Assembly (NCBI RefSeq): GCF_900142175.1
Contig: NZ_FQZX01000002.1
Location: forward strand, 291,317-355,316
Length of the DNA stretch: 64,000 nucleotides
Origin: Maribacter aquivivus
GTDB lineage: Bacteria; Bacteroidota; Bacteroidia; Flavobacteriales; Flavobacteriaceae
Direction of reading: 5' to 3'
The translations under genes and the position numbers were made by a program. Below are positions 54,424 to 63,697 of the stretch, piece by piece. Position 1 is the first letter of the stretch. Each line of letters begins with the position of its first letter. Under the pieces are notes generated by a model that was not told the origin of the DNA, made no database searches, and saw only the letters and a list, made by a program, of their open reading frames with translations.

Positions 54424-55324
54424 AAATAACTGTATTATCTTCTTGAAGCTCGTATTTAATTTCCATTGTAGTAAAAATGGTGTTTAAAGTTTGTTGCAAA
54501 TCTTTATGCGCTATTGTACCTGTAAACTGAAGTGTACCATACTTTTTTGGAAGATTGACCTCTACATTATAATAGCGTTTCACATCAGCTATAACTGTTT
54601 TTAGCGGAGTTCTATCATAGGTACTTAAACCATTCATCCATTCCGGACTTAAATATTCGTGTTTATCTTTTTTAAGTTTGCCATTTACTAAAAATACACT
54701 TTGCCCTTTCGTAATAATTTCTGAATTGTTTTTATACGAAACTTCTATTTTACCTTCATAACAGTATACCGAAAACTGTTCCTTTTGTGTGCTTATATTA
54801 AACTGCGTACCCAACACAGAAACTTGTGCCGTAGGAGTTTTTACTATAAAAGGAGCACCGCTGGTTACGTTAAAAAATGCTTGACCTGAAAGAGTAAGAA
54901 TTCTACTGTCCTCCCAATCATCTTTATTATATGTTATGCTTGATGCAGCATCTAATTCAACCAAAGAACCTGTTGGTAGTTCAACTGTTTTACTCTCTGC
55001 AATTTTGGTAGCAATAGTAGTGGAACTAGTTGACGTTAAATACCAAACCAAACTACAGGAAAGTAATATAGCTACACTTGCGGCAATACGCAGCCAATTT
55101 TTATTGCTCTTTTTTAATGGAACAACTGTCTTATTCTCTTCCGTTAACTTGGCTAAGCCTGCATCTAGATTAAATGGTTTTACCTTCCAGGTATCTATAT
55201 CATCAATTACAGTTTTAAGCGCATCTAGTTCACCCGATTCTTTCAGTTGTTCTTTCTCCTCGTTACTTAAACGATCATCCATCCAACGGGCAATTAAATT
55301 TTTATCTTCTAAATGCTTGCTCAT
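54416..55324 (-). CDS. FecR-family anti-sigma/sensor protein
   Basis: The 302-residue protein has a cytoplasmic N-terminal part (residues 1-85), one membrane segment (WLRIAASVAILLSCSLVWYLT, about 82-102), a FecR domain (ELDAASSITYNKDDW, LTLSGQAFFNV, PFIVKTPTAQVSVLGTQFNI) and a C-terminal DUF4974/STN-like domain (TPLKTVIADVKRYYNVEVNLPK). It transmits the occupied state of the TonB receptor to the ECF sigma factor. It overlaps the receptor gene by eight bases and follows the sigma gene by 37. Confidence 0.94.
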   Translation of the reverse strand: MSKHLEDKNLIARWMDDRLSNEEKEQLKESGELDALKTVIDDIDTWKVKPFNLDAGLAKLTEENKTVVPLKKSNKNWLRIAASVAILLSCSLVWYLTSTSSTTIATKIAESKTVELPTGSLVELDAASSITYNKDDWEDSRILTLSGQAFFNVTSGAPFIVKTPTAQVSVLGTQFNISTQKEQFSVYCYEGKIEVSYKNNSEIITKGQSVFLVNGKLKKDKHEYLSPEWMNGLSTYDRTPLKTVIADVKRYYNVEVNLPKKYGTLQFTGTIAHKDLQQTLNTIFTTMEIKYELQEDNTVIFE

Positions 55325-55361
55325 ACTAGTAGTACGTTTAAAAAACTATTTAACCAACCTG

Positions 55362-55883
55362 CTAAATAGAAAAATTTTTAATTTCTGTAATACTGTTCAA
55401 TTTTATCAATGCTTTTGAAATACGTTTTTCAATAGCTGTCTCGCTAACCTCTAGCCTTATCGCTATTTCTTTATAAGTAAGCTTGTCTATTCTATTCATT
55501 AAAAAAGCCTCGCGTTGCTTTTCTGGTAAATCTGAAATTACGGACTCTAGTTTTAACTGAAATTCTTTTGTTCTTAATTTAAAATAAGGGTCTTCATTAT
55601 CTTGTTCCTTAACCAATCCTTTTTCAAATTTTAAAGCAACTTTCTTATTACGTAATGTATCGATCATTAGATTTCGTGAAATACTATATAGAAAACTGGC
55701 TACTTTTTTATAAACCACCGTACTACATAAAGACCACAATTTAACGAAAGAATCATGTACAATATCTTCTGCCCGCTGCATATCACCAAACTTATAGTAA
55801 AGATAATTTCGCAAACCTTCTGCATGGGTTCGATAAATGTTATTATAAACGCTCTCTTCGCAAACCGATGGTTCTTGACCCAT
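55362..55883 (-). CDS. ECF-family RNA polymerase sigma factor (FecI-like)
   Basis: The 173-residue protein has sigma region 2 (GLRNYLYYKFGDMQRAEDIVHDSFVKLW, FLYSISRNLMIDTLRNKK) and region 4 (LPEKQREAFLMNRIDKLTYKEIAIRLEVSETAIEKRISKAL). It is the first gene of a sigma-FecR-TonB receptor series and is preceded by a consensus housekeeping promoter. On receptor signalling it would direct polymerase to the operon and possibly to the haloperoxidase gene. Confidence 0.94.
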   Translation of the reverse strand: MGQEPSVCEESVYNNIYRTHAEGLRNYLYYKFGDMQRAEDIVHDSFVKLWSLCSTVVYKKVASFLYSISRNLMIDTLRNKKVALKFEKGLVKEQDNEDPYFKLRTKEFQLKLESVISDLPEKQREAFLMNRIDKLTYKEIAIRLEVSETAIEKRISKALIKLNSITEIKNFSI

Positions 55884-55929
55884 TCTTTAATATTAAATTC
55901 TAAAAGACCTACTGTAAAGGTATTACCCC

Positions 55930-55959
55930 CAAAAGTAGCTATTACCCCTTTATCTGCAA
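55930..55959 (-). promoter_or_regulatory. Consensus housekeeping promoter for the ECF-sigma operon
   Basis: On the minus strand a -33 TTG (55957-55959) is separated by exactly 19 bases from the -7 element TACTTTTG (55930-55937). It is the best full match to the Bacteroidota consensus in the window. Confidence 0.8.
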
Positions 55960-55974
55960 GATACTCTAAAATAA

Positions 55975-56000
55975 AAAACCTATAGTTTCCTATAGGTTTT
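55975..56000. terminator. Terminator after the gene at 56026
   Basis: AAAACCTATAG (55975-55985) and CTATAGGTTTT (55990-56000) form an 11-base stem with a four-base loop; A-run on the left. Confidence 0.88.
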
Positions 56001-56025
56001 ATGATATTTAATATGCTAAATTAAT

Positions 56026-56688
56026 TTATTTGCTACAGTTTTGATTGTAAAAAAGAACAATCGCAGCTAATTCTGCACCTTTACCATATTCATCATCCTT
56101 AAAGTCACCGTCATTCATTTTTTGAATTAGTTCTTTGCAATCACCTAATTGCTTTTTTACTTTTTTCTTGTATCCAATCCAATCCACATCGCCAACAATT
56201 AGTCGGTATACTTGTTCAATAGTGTTAGACCCTGGTTTTTTAATATAATACTTAATAATCGTACCTCTACTACTAGGTCCTCTAACAACTCTTCTTGAAA
56301 CTTGCGAACTTTGACTTGCTGTTAAATTACCACTTTGAGCATTTGAAATATCATTTTCAACCTTCATACTACCGTAGTTGGTTTGAATATTACGTGCAAC
56401 TAGCATTGTTTCTCCAGAAATAATCACCTGAAATTCTTCTAATTTCTTAGATTTTGGAGAGGTTCTAAAATATTCAATATCTCCAGTTTTTATATGTTCA
56501 ATATCATCATGTTCAATTTTATTAGGTTCCGAAGTTTCAATTTCAGTAAAAAGAATTTTACTTCCTTTATTTTCAATAATTCCTTTTTTAATATCTCCGT
56601 TTTTAAAAGTTACTACACCTTTGTTTTGAGCAAATACATTTGAAATAAAAAGAAACAATACGGCAAATGGTAACATCTTGAAATTCAT
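56026..56688 (-). CDS. Secreted protein of unknown function
   Basis: The 220-residue protein has a signal peptide ending SNVFAQ and a body with repeated short beta motifs: GVVTFKNGDIKKGIIENKGSKILFTE, which resembles the opening of proteins that sense or carry a DUF-type beta domain, then an N/S/Q-rich linker (about 112-135) and VYRLIVGDVDWIGYKKKVKKQLGDC with a C-terminal Cys pair. Function not assigned. It is monocistronic and upstream of the ECF operon on the same strand. Confidence 0.72.
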   Translation of the reverse strand: MNFKMLPFAVLFLFISNVFAQNKGVVTFKNGDIKKGIIENKGSKILFTEIETSEPNKIEHDDIEHIKTGDIEYFRTSPKSKKLEEFQVIISGETMLVARNIQTNYGSMKVENDISNAQSGNLTASQSSQVSRRVVRGPSSRGTIIKYYIKKPGSNTIEQVYRLIVGDVDWIGYKKKVKKQLGDCKELIQKMNDGDFKDDEYGKGAELAAIVLFYNQNCSK

Positions 56689-56775
56689 AGGTAATGGTTT
56701 TGAAATTTATGAGATGCTAGAACGGACTTTTATCAGAAAAATTACTTTTTAAAAGTCATTGCGTTATACTAAAGG

Positions 56776-58077
56776 TTACTTCATATATTTTGGCTTGAAA
56801 CCAATGAACAATAATGTATAAATAAACAAAAGCAGTAAATACCAAGTATTACTTATCAAATCTAAATAATCGATTTTCCCTTTTGAGAAGCTCAAAATCA
56901 TTAAAACCTGAGCGCCATAGGGTAGTAAACCTTGAAATATACAAGCAAAAATATCTAATATTGAAGCGGTCTTTTTATTATCTAAATGGTACTCGTCATT
57001 TATAGTTTTTGCAATAGGACCAGCAATAATAATGGACACCGTATTATTCGCAATCGCCATATTAATGGTACTTACTAAAGTGGCAATACCAAATTGTGCT
57101 GACTTCTTATTTTTAATCAGTTTTTTAATATTGACCAATATAAATTCGATGCCTCCATTTCTTTCAACCAATGCAGCTAAGCCACCTGTCAATAATGACA
57201 ATAGAAATATTTCAGTCATATTGGTAAATCCGGTATACGCGATTTTAGTTGATTCTATCAGGGTAAAGTCTCCGTAGGCAATTCCTAATGCACCTGCTAC
57301 AATTGTACCTAACAATAAAGTTACAAACACATTAACTCCCACAATCGAAAGAATAATAACTAATACATATGGCATAATTTTTATGATGGAATAATTATAA
57401 ACTGTGGTTTCAGTTACGACGGACTCCAACCCCAATCCCTGAAATACTAAAATAGTTATGGTGAATAACGCTGCAGGTACCGCTATTTTAATATTCTGCT
57501 TAAACTTATCGCTCATTTTACAACCTAACGATTGTGTAGCTGCAATGGTGGTATCTGAGATGACAGATAAATTATCACCAAACATACTACCACCTAACAA
57601 GGCACCACATAATATTGCCAAATCTGCACTGCTTTCATCTGCAAAACCAACTACAATGGGTGCCAATGCTACAATTGCACCAACTGATGTTCCAGTAGAA
57701 ACAGATAAAAATCCAGCAATAATAAAGATGCCTACATAAATATATTGAATGGCTATGACATCTAAACCAAGGTTTACAATAGCATTTACACTGCCTGTTT
57801 CATTTGTAATAGCCGCAAAAGCACCAGCTAACAAATAAATAAGACACATGGTCAATATCTTATCATCTCCACAGCCTTTCAGTAGTGTATTAATTTTAGA
57901 AGAAATGGTTTGCCTAAATAATATAAATGCGACCACTATACCAACTATTACCGCAATAGGAGCTGGTAAAGCATAGAAATCATTCTGATATATACCTACC
58001 CCTAAAAACGTAAATACAAATACGAACAAGGGTATTAAAGCTGAAAATTTGGGAGTTCTGTCTTTTGTGTTTGCCAT
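56776..58077 (-). CDS. NhaC-family Na+/H+ antiporter
   Basis: I place the start at MANTKDR (58077); the longer frame to 58125 adds an improbable hydrophobic stretch. The 433-residue protein has about 11-12 membrane segments and NhaC hallmarks: FAAITNETGSVNAIVNLGL, VSTGTSVGAIVALAPI, LLGGSMFGDNLSVISDTTIAATQSLGC and NNTVSIIIAGPIAK. It exchanges Na+ for H+ across the inner membrane, useful in seawater. Some NhaC relatives exchange malate/lactate; the substrate cannot be settled from sequence. Confidence 0.9.
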   Translation of the reverse strand: MANTKDRTPKFSALIPLFVFVFTFLGVGIYQNDFYALPAPIAVIVGIVVAFILFRQTISSKINTLLKGCGDDKILTMCLIYLLAGAFAAITNETGSVNAIVNLGLDVIAIQYIYVGIFIIAGFLSVSTGTSVGAIVALAPIVVGFADESSADLAILCGALLGGSMFGDNLSVISDTTIAATQSLGCKMSDKFKQNIKIAVPAALFTITILVFQGLGLESVVTETTVYNYSIIKIMPYVLVIILSIVGVNVFVTLLLGTIVAGALGIAYGDFTLIESTKIAYTGFTNMTEIFLLSLLTGGLAALVERNGGIEFILVNIKKLIKNKKSAQFGIATLVSTINMAIANNTVSIIIAGPIAKTINDEYHLDNKKTASILDIFACIFQGLLPYGAQVLMILSFSKGKIDYLDLISNTWYLLLLFIYTLLFIGFKPKYMK

Positions 58078-58418
58078 TTCTTTCTTTGTTCTATAAAGGA
58101 AATAGTAGCAAATAAGTAGACACATGAGTTAACATTTGTTCCAACTAATTGGCTTATCTATTTAGCACCTTGCTTGTTATTGCAGGTTGCTATCTCCTTT
58201 TTTTGAGATTCTTGATAATTATTTAAGGCGGCAAATGTAGTCTATAAATCTTTCTACTAAATCTTAAAAAAGGTTAATTTATTTTAATAGAATTCCTATA
58301 GAAACACTCCTACATAATTACCTTAAATTTAACTTCAATTATTATTTCATTAACAACCTTGCGTATTTTAATGGTCGAAGTTTGGCATCATAACATCAAC
58401 TAATTCAATTATTTACAC

Positions 58419-59501
58419 CTGAAGAATCATTACTTAAAAGCTATTGCTGTAACATTTTTATTATTGACAGCCTTTTCTTGTACGACAGAAGTTGACGAAT
58501 TTGGAGAAGATTTTGATCGAGACAAAATGGATATGTTTTTCACTAGAATTGAAGAAAAAAATTTAGGCATGGGCAGTATTTCAATTTTCAAAGATGGAAA
58601 AGAAGACTATCAAAATTCTTTTGGATTTATTGATATTGAAAATAATATGGAAGCCAATTCAGCTTCTAAATATAGAATAGCTTCCATTACAAAAACATTT
58701 ACTGCAACCATTATCATGCAACTTGTTGAAGAAAATAAATTAAGCTTAGAGACTACACTTGACAACTACTTTCCAGAAATACCCAATGCCGAAATTATTA
58801 CTATTGAGTATTTACTAAGACATAGAAGCGGACTTTTTAATTATACAAGTGGTGAATTCGAGGCAGGAAGAAATTTTGAATCTGCCACACGCTCAGAACT
58901 TATAGACTATTTCATAAGTAGCGGAACCATTTTTGAACCTGACGACAGGTACGAGTATTCAAATACCAATTATGTTTTATTATCTTTTATAATAGAAGAT
59001 TTAGATGCCAAAACATACGACCAATCTTTAAATGATAGAATAGCTGTTCCTTTAGAACTGGTAGATACTTACAATGGTGAGGTTACTAATTCTGAAGACA
59101 ATGAAGCTTTTTCATATTTTCTTGAAAATGATAATTGGACACCTATTTTAGAAACGCATTATACATTATTACAAGGCACTGGTTCAATTATATCTTCAGC
59201 TAAAGGTGTAAATATCTTTTATCAAGCTTTATTCGACGGCAAGCTAATTTCAGAAAACTCATTAAGTCTTATGACAAATATGGTAGATGGTTATGGATTT
59301 GGTCTAAATTCTCCTGCTTTCTATAATAAACAAGGATTTGGACATACTGGAAGTATTGATGGTTATAGATCATCTACAGTATACTTCCCTTCTGATGATG
59401 TCACAATAACGTATGTATCTAATGGTGTAAATATGGTACCGAATGATATTTTAATTGGTGCGCTGAGTATTTATTCTGGTTTAGATTATGACCTGCCTTA
59501 A
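58419..59501 (+). CDS. Serine hydrolase lipoprotein (beta-lactamase/D-Ala-D-Ala carboxypeptidase family)
   Basis: No ATG exists in front of the coding region. The frame is open from 58404, and reading from a CTG at 58419 gives a perfect lipoprotein signal (KNHYLKAIAVTFLLLTAFSC). A TTG at 58464 falls inside the hydrophobic core and cannot be the true start. The 360-residue product has the class-C-type serine motif SITK (within IASITKTFTAT), YSNTNY as the Tyr motif and HTG (GFGHTGSIDG) near the C-terminus. It may be a periplasmic peptidase or esterase. Start assignment is inference; the CTG could be a mutated ATG. Confidence 0.85.
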   Translation: MKNHYLKAIAVTFLLLTAFSCTTEVDEFGEDFDRDKMDMFFTRIEEKNLGMGSISIFKDGKEDYQNSFGFIDIENNMEANSASKYRIASITKTFTATIIMQLVEENKLSLETTLDNYFPEIPNAEIITIEYLLRHRSGLFNYTSGEFEAGRNFESATRSELIDYFISSGTIFEPDDRYEYSNTNYVLLSFIIEDLDAKTYDQSLNDRIAVPLELVDTYNGEVTNSEDNEAFSYFLENDNWTPILETHYTLLQGTGSIISSAKGVNIFYQALFDGKLISENSLSLMTNMVDGYGFGLNSPAFYNKQGFGHTGSIDGYRSSTVYFPSDDVTITYVSNGVNMVPNDILIGALSIYSGLDYDLP

Positions 59502-59516
59502 AATAGATGAGATAAC

Positions 59517-60263
59517 CTAACGTTTTTTGACCCAAGAATCAATACCGAATGCTTCGTTTAATTCTAGTACAAGTTGCTTTCTTTTGGCTTCATTACCACA
59601 GTCAACAGGAACCCCAACATAGATCAATCCTTTTGGATATGCCCCTTCATCATAAGTATAGCCCAATGTTTTAAGCTTTTCTATAATTGTATTTTTATTA
59701 TTAGGGTCTTTAAAAACACCTACCATTGCAATACAATTTAAAGTAGCATTAGAAGTAGCTACAGGTACTGTTTTAGTAACTTCCGGTAGCTGCTCGACTT
59801 TCTTAGTTGCAGAAATTTCAGCTTCTTTTTTTTCAATAACTGGAGTCTCTATGTCTGCTATATTTTCTTCGGATGCACCTTTAGATAAACTTTGAACTTC
59901 AGTTGTTATCTCTTCTTTTAGATCGACATTTATTTCCTCTTCAAAATCAGAAACGGTAAGTATAGTATCAGAAATTACAACTGCAGTACTTTTATTATGA
60001 TCGTATGCATCTTTTACCGGGATAGTTATGGGAACAAATGTATCAGAATTAGAGTATACATAGTCGCGACCTTCAGAATGATAAGAATCGGGTAGTGGTG
60101 TTTCTTCTGTAGTATCAATATCTGTGGCAGTTACAGAACTATCTTCCTCTTTATTAAACATATACATGTAAATAAATGCAGAGAAAATTGCGATTACGAC
60201 AATGGCTATTACAAAATCCCATCTGCCTTCTCGGCTACTAAAAATATCTTTATCGGGGGTCAT
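59517..60263 (-). CDS. Membrane-anchored protein with C-terminal SPOR-like domain
   Basis: The 248-residue protein has a cytoplasmic N-terminal tail, one membrane segment (FVIAIVVIAIFSAFIYMYMF, about residues 17-36), a long acidic Glu/Thr/Ser-rich linker (about 40-165) and a compact C-terminal domain (CIAMVGVFKDPNNKNTIIEKLKTLGYTYDEG, GLIYVGVPVDCGNEAKRKQLVLELNEAFG) that resembles a SPOR peptidoglycan-binding fold. If so, it would bind denuded glycan at the division site. The domain call is moderate; the two cysteines are unusual for SPOR. Confidence 0.7.
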   Translation of the reverse strand: MTPDKDIFSSREGRWDFVIAIVVIAIFSAFIYMYMFNKEEDSSVTATDIDTTEETPLPDSYHSEGRDYVYSNSDTFVPITIPVKDAYDHNKSTAVVISDTILTVSDFEEEINVDLKEEITTEVQSLSKGASEENIADIETPVIEKKEAEISATKKVEQLPEVTKTVPVATSNATLNCIAMVGVFKDPNNKNTIIEKLKTLGYTYDEGAYPKGLIYVGVPVDCGNEAKRKQLVLELNEAFGIDSWVKKR

Positions 60264-60406
60264 GGTTATGTGTTTGTTATGAAGTACAATTATTTACCTA
60301 AAAAAGTAAATATAACCAATCTGATGTTTATGTATATAATTTACCCTTATCTTAAGATGTTTAGGGTGAAAATTCTTTTAAAATGTAGTTCATTTAGAAT
60401 GTATCA

Positions 60407-60784
60407 TTATGCACTTACTTTCTTTCCGTAGATCTTATAATAAACCAAATCTAGAGCCCTGTGAAGTTCACTTTTTGTAAATGGCTTACTAACAAAATCA
60501 ACACAGCCAAGTTCTCTAGCAACAACTTCAAATTCTTGTTTGGTAGAACTTGATATAAATGGCAAACGATCAGCGAACATTTCTAGAAAAGAGAGTCCGT
60601 TCATACCAGGCATTTCTATATCTGACATCACAACTTGTGGTTTCGCAATTTGTATATGCACCCAAGCATCATAAGAATCTTCAAAAGTAAGTACACTACG
60701 TACTAACGGATGAGTTTTGGCAAGTTTCTCTGCTAGCGACAACCAAAGATGGGAGTCATCTACGATTACTAATTCGAGCTTCAT
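60407..60784 (-). CDS. Single-domain response regulator (receiver)
   Basis: The 125-residue protein is a stand-alone receiver: acidic pocket Asp9-Asp10 in VIVDDSH, phospho-acceptor Asp in MSDIEMPGMNG at about residue 55, Ser/Thr in FISSSTK and the conserved Lys in VSKPFTKSE. There is no output domain and no histidine kinase nearby, so it is an orphan CheY-like protein, perhaps part of a phosphorelay or binding another protein. The upstream region holds two inverted repeats. Confidence 0.9.
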   Translation of the reverse strand: MKLELVIVDDSHLWLSLAEKLAKTHPLVRSVLTFEDSYDAWVHIQIAKPQVVMSDIEMPGMNGLSFLEMFADRLPFISSSTKQEFEVVARELGCVDFVSKPFTKSELHRALDLVYYKIYGKKVSA

Positions 60785-61073
60785 AATTTAATGAGTTTGA
60801 GTTTTGAGAGACGAAAATTACTGCTATGCCTCATTCTAGAAAATAAATTCGGATGAAAGGCTAAAAACTTGCTTGAAATGTTAAATATACATTTCAACGC
60901 CATTATAACATGAAAAACTTAATTATTGCATATCAGACTAACATGCTGGTTTAATCGATTAGTGTAATCGAATAAATCTATCAATTAATACTATTCAAAC
61001 TATGCGCTCAACATTTTCCTATTTCTATTAAACCATTTAGCCAAATGTTATACATGAATAGCCATTGAATAAA
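60785..61073. promoter_or_regulatory. Gene-free region with two inverted repeats upstream of the receiver gene
   Basis: TTGAAATGT (60873-60881) pairs perfectly with ACATTTCAA (60889-60897), seven-base spacer; and TCGATTA (60955-60961) pairs with TAATCGA (60965-60971), three-base spacer. Neither is followed by a T-run, so operator roles are more likely than termination. I see no coding frame. Confidence 0.45.
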
Positions 61074-61113
61074 AAAGATTCTTTGTACCCAACATTAGAT
61101 ACAAAGAATCTTT
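61074..61113 (-). terminator. Terminator after the PoxB-like gene
   Basis: AAAGATTCTTTGTA (61074-61087) and TACAAAGAATCTTT (61100-61113) form a perfect 14-base stem; an A-run precedes it on the plus strand (T-run on the minus strand). Confidence 0.92.
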
Positions 61114-61161
61114 ACAATATAAGTAGTATAACATTCAAAGACTACCTCAACAAACTAACCA

Positions 61162-62907
61162 CTAATCAAAATACGATTGTAATTCCTTTTTTAAATTACT
61201 CCATTGCTTTTTATCTCCACTAATTACCTGTCCTACTTCCTTTAATTTAGAAGTTCCAAAACCAATAGCTTCTTTTATTCCAATATGAGGAGGTAAGGAC
61301 AATGCTCCACTACTAACTACGGCATCTATAATAAAAGGCTTTTTACTATTCTTTGCCTGTAGTACAGCAGCATCAATATCTTTGGCATGTTCAACTCTTA
61401 CACCATCTCCACCACATAATTTAGCATACTCGGCAAAATTGACATTGGTTTCATGCAATGCATCTAGACTAGCCGCTAAGCCAACTTGTTCCATTTCTAG
61501 TTTTACAAAGCTCAATTCAGAATTATTAAAGATGAGCACTTTTATAGGCAACTCATATTTAACGGCTGTTATAAAATCTTGCATCGCCATATTAAAAGCA
61601 CCATCACCACTCAGACACCAAATTTCTTGTTTAGGATTAGCCATTTGTGCTCCAATTGCAGAAGGTAAGCCCACTGCCATAGAACCGTGATTAAAAGAGC
61701 CTATTAAACGTCTTTGACTATAAAAAGAAATATGATGAGCGGCCCAAATAGCAGATGTTCCTGTTTCTACCGTAAAAATGGCATCATTAGAAGCGTGTTC
61801 GTTTACTAAATCTGCAAATATCTGCGGGTGTAGAGGTTCATTTTCACGAGTAGGGGAAGCCTGCTCTTTCATGTTCTGTCTCCAGTTCTCAAAATTCTTT
61901 TTTAGCTTATCAATAAAAGTGGTATCCTCTTTTTGTTCAACTTTAGGGTTAAGGATTTCTAGGAAAGAAGAGATATCACTCCATACGCCTAAAGACACAG
62001 CGGTTCTATTACCAATATTTTCTTGGCGAATATCTACTTGAATTGTTTTTGTTTCATGTGGAAGGAAATCGATATACGGAAAATCTGTTCCCAGCATCAA
62101 TAGCAAATCACACTTCATAACCGCATTATATCCAGATGGGTTTCCTATCAATCCGGTTAACCCAACTACATTATCCGTATCGTGGTCAAAAATATCACTT
62201 GCTCGAAGACTGTGGGTTATGGGTGCATTCAGTTTTTTAGATAATTCAATTACCGCAGCTCTGCTTTCTCTACATCCATCACCAGCTAATATACCCACCG
62301 TTTTAGCATTGTTCAAAAGATTGGCAGCTTCAATAACTACAGATTCCTCTGGAACTAAGCGGGAAACGTATTTTTTAATAGGATGAACAAATTGCTCGTT
62401 CTCCGCCTTCATTTCCGCTACATTTGCCGGTAGCTCAATTCTGCAAACCGCATTATTGGCCATTGCATTTTTAATGGCACGTTGTATAACCATTGGGGCT
62501 TGTTCCGGAGTTTCAATAATTGCCTGATAATCGCAAACATCGTCAAATACCTTTTTTAAATCCACCTCTTGAAAGAAACTTGTTCCTTGTTGCTTCTGAT
62601 TGATTTGTCCCGTAATGGCAATCACCGGAGTACGTTCTTTTTTAGCATTATAAAGTCCGTTTATTAAATGTAGTGCCCCAGGACCAACCGTACCTGCACA
62701 AACAGCTAAGTTCTCTCTAGTTTGGCTATGTCCAAAGGCAGCAAAAGAGGCATTTCCTTCATGTTTCATTCCTATCCAATCTACTCCATCACGTTCCTCT
62801 ATAGCTTTTACAAAAAAGTTAAGGGCATCACCCGTAACTCCATATACATTTTCTACGCCAACACCTTGCAAAATATCCAGTAGTTGTTCTGATACATTTT
62901 TACTCAT
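61162..62907 (-). CDS. poxB: Thiamine-diphosphate pyruvate oxidase / pyruvate:quinone dehydrogenase-like
   Basis: The 581-residue protein has the three-domain ThDP layout: Pyr domain (YGVTGDALNFFVKAIEE, MKHEGNASFAAFGHSQ with the catalytic Glu), a central FAD-type domain (KTVGILAGDGCRESRAAVIELSK, LLMLGTDFPYIDF), and the PP domain with the ThDP/Mg motif GDGAFNMAMQDFITAVKYELPIKVLIFNN. It matches PoxB/pyruvate oxidases rather than acetolactate synthases in length and tail. It decarboxylates pyruvate to acetate (or acetyl phosphate), donating electrons to quinone or O2. It is the first of three genes on the minus strand with a flavodoxin-like neighbour upstream. Confidence 0.87.
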   Translation of the reverse strand: MSKNVSEQLLDILQGVGVENVYGVTGDALNFFVKAIEERDGVDWIGMKHEGNASFAAFGHSQTRENLAVCAGTVGPGALHLINGLYNAKKERTPVIAITGQINQKQQGTSFFQEVDLKKVFDDVCDYQAIIETPEQAPMVIQRAIKNAMANNAVCRIELPANVAEMKAENEQFVHPIKKYVSRLVPEESVVIEAANLLNNAKTVGILAGDGCRESRAAVIELSKKLNAPITHSLRASDIFDHDTDNVVGLTGLIGNPSGYNAVMKCDLLLMLGTDFPYIDFLPHETKTIQVDIRQENIGNRTAVSLGVWSDISSFLEILNPKVEQKEDTTFIDKLKKNFENWRQNMKEQASPTRENEPLHPQIFADLVNEHASNDAIFTVETGTSAIWAAHHISFYSQRRLIGSFNHGSMAVGLPSAIGAQMANPKQEIWCLSGDGAFNMAMQDFITAVKYELPIKVLIFNNSELSFVKLEMEQVGLAASLDALHETNVNFAEYAKLCGGDGVRVEHAKDIDAAVLQAKNSKKPFIIDAVVSSGALSLPPHIGIKEAIGFGTSKLKEVGQVISGDKKQWSNLKKELQSYFD

Positions 62908-62955
62908 AATAGTATTCTTTATATTTTTAAATTGGATAACTTATGCATCCGTATT

Positions 62956-63690
62956 CTATCTATATTCAGGATTCTCAAAATTCCAGCGTGTACCGTCATC
63001 CCATTCTTTTCTGGAGTTTCCATAAGATGGATACCCACCATTATCTTTCAACATTTTGGCTAAATGCATTAAGTTATAGCTCATAAAAGTGGTGTTCCTG
63101 TTTGTAAATTCTGAATCGAACCCAATTGGTGGATCTATACTTTCTCCGTTCCATTCCGTATCACCATAGCTAGGTCCAGGTCCAACTTTACCAATCCAAC
63201 CGGCATCCGCTTGCGGCGGAATGCTATATCCTAAATGTTGTAGCGCATATAATATTCCCATAGAGCAATGTTTTACACCATCTTCATTACCGGTTACAAT
63301 ACAACCACCAGCTCTGCCATAGTACACGTATTGCCCTTTGTCATTTTGGTACCCACTCATAGCGTACAAACGTTCTATAAGTTTCGTAGCTATAGAAGAC
63401 CGCTCTCCCAACCATATAGGGGTTCCTATGACTAGAATATCGGCAACCATTACTTTTTTATAAATAGCAGGCCAATCATCTTTATCATATCCTTCTTCGG
63501 TCATATCTGGCTGTACACCAACGGGTATATCAAAATCTGCAAGCCGTAGAATCTCTACATCTACACCTTCCGATTTCATAATCTTAGCCGAAACATCGAT
63601 TAAATTACGTGTATGACTTTTAGATGGTGATTTTTTTAAGGTACAATTAATGAATATTGCTTTTAAAGCACTAAAATCTGTCTTTTTCAT
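62956..63690 (-). CDS. Flavodoxin-family NAD(P)H-dependent FMN reductase-like protein
   Basis: The 244-residue protein has the FMN-reductase opening KAIFINCTLKKSPSKSHTRNLID, the loop ADILVIGTPIWLGERSSIATKLIERL around residue 92 and YYGRAGGCIVTGNEDGVKHCSMGILYALQHLGYSIPP. This is the NADPH-dependent FMN reductase/NAD(P)H-quinone reductase fold. A C-terminal extension (KEWDDGTRWNFENPEYR) is not part of the core domain. It precedes the PoxB-like gene by 48 bases and could provide or accept electrons. Confidence 0.86.
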   Translation of the reverse strand: MKKTDFSALKAIFINCTLKKSPSKSHTRNLIDVSAKIMKSEGVDVEILRLADFDIPVGVQPDMTEEGYDKDDWPAIYKKVMVADILVIGTPIWLGERSSIATKLIERLYAMSGYQNDKGQYVYYGRAGGCIVTGNEDGVKHCSMGILYALQHLGYSIPPQADAGWIGKVGPGPSYGDTEWNGESIDPPIGFDSEFTNRNTTFMSYNLMHLAKMLKDNGGYPSYGNSRKEWDDGTRWNFENPEYR

Positions 63691-63697
63691 AATGTTC

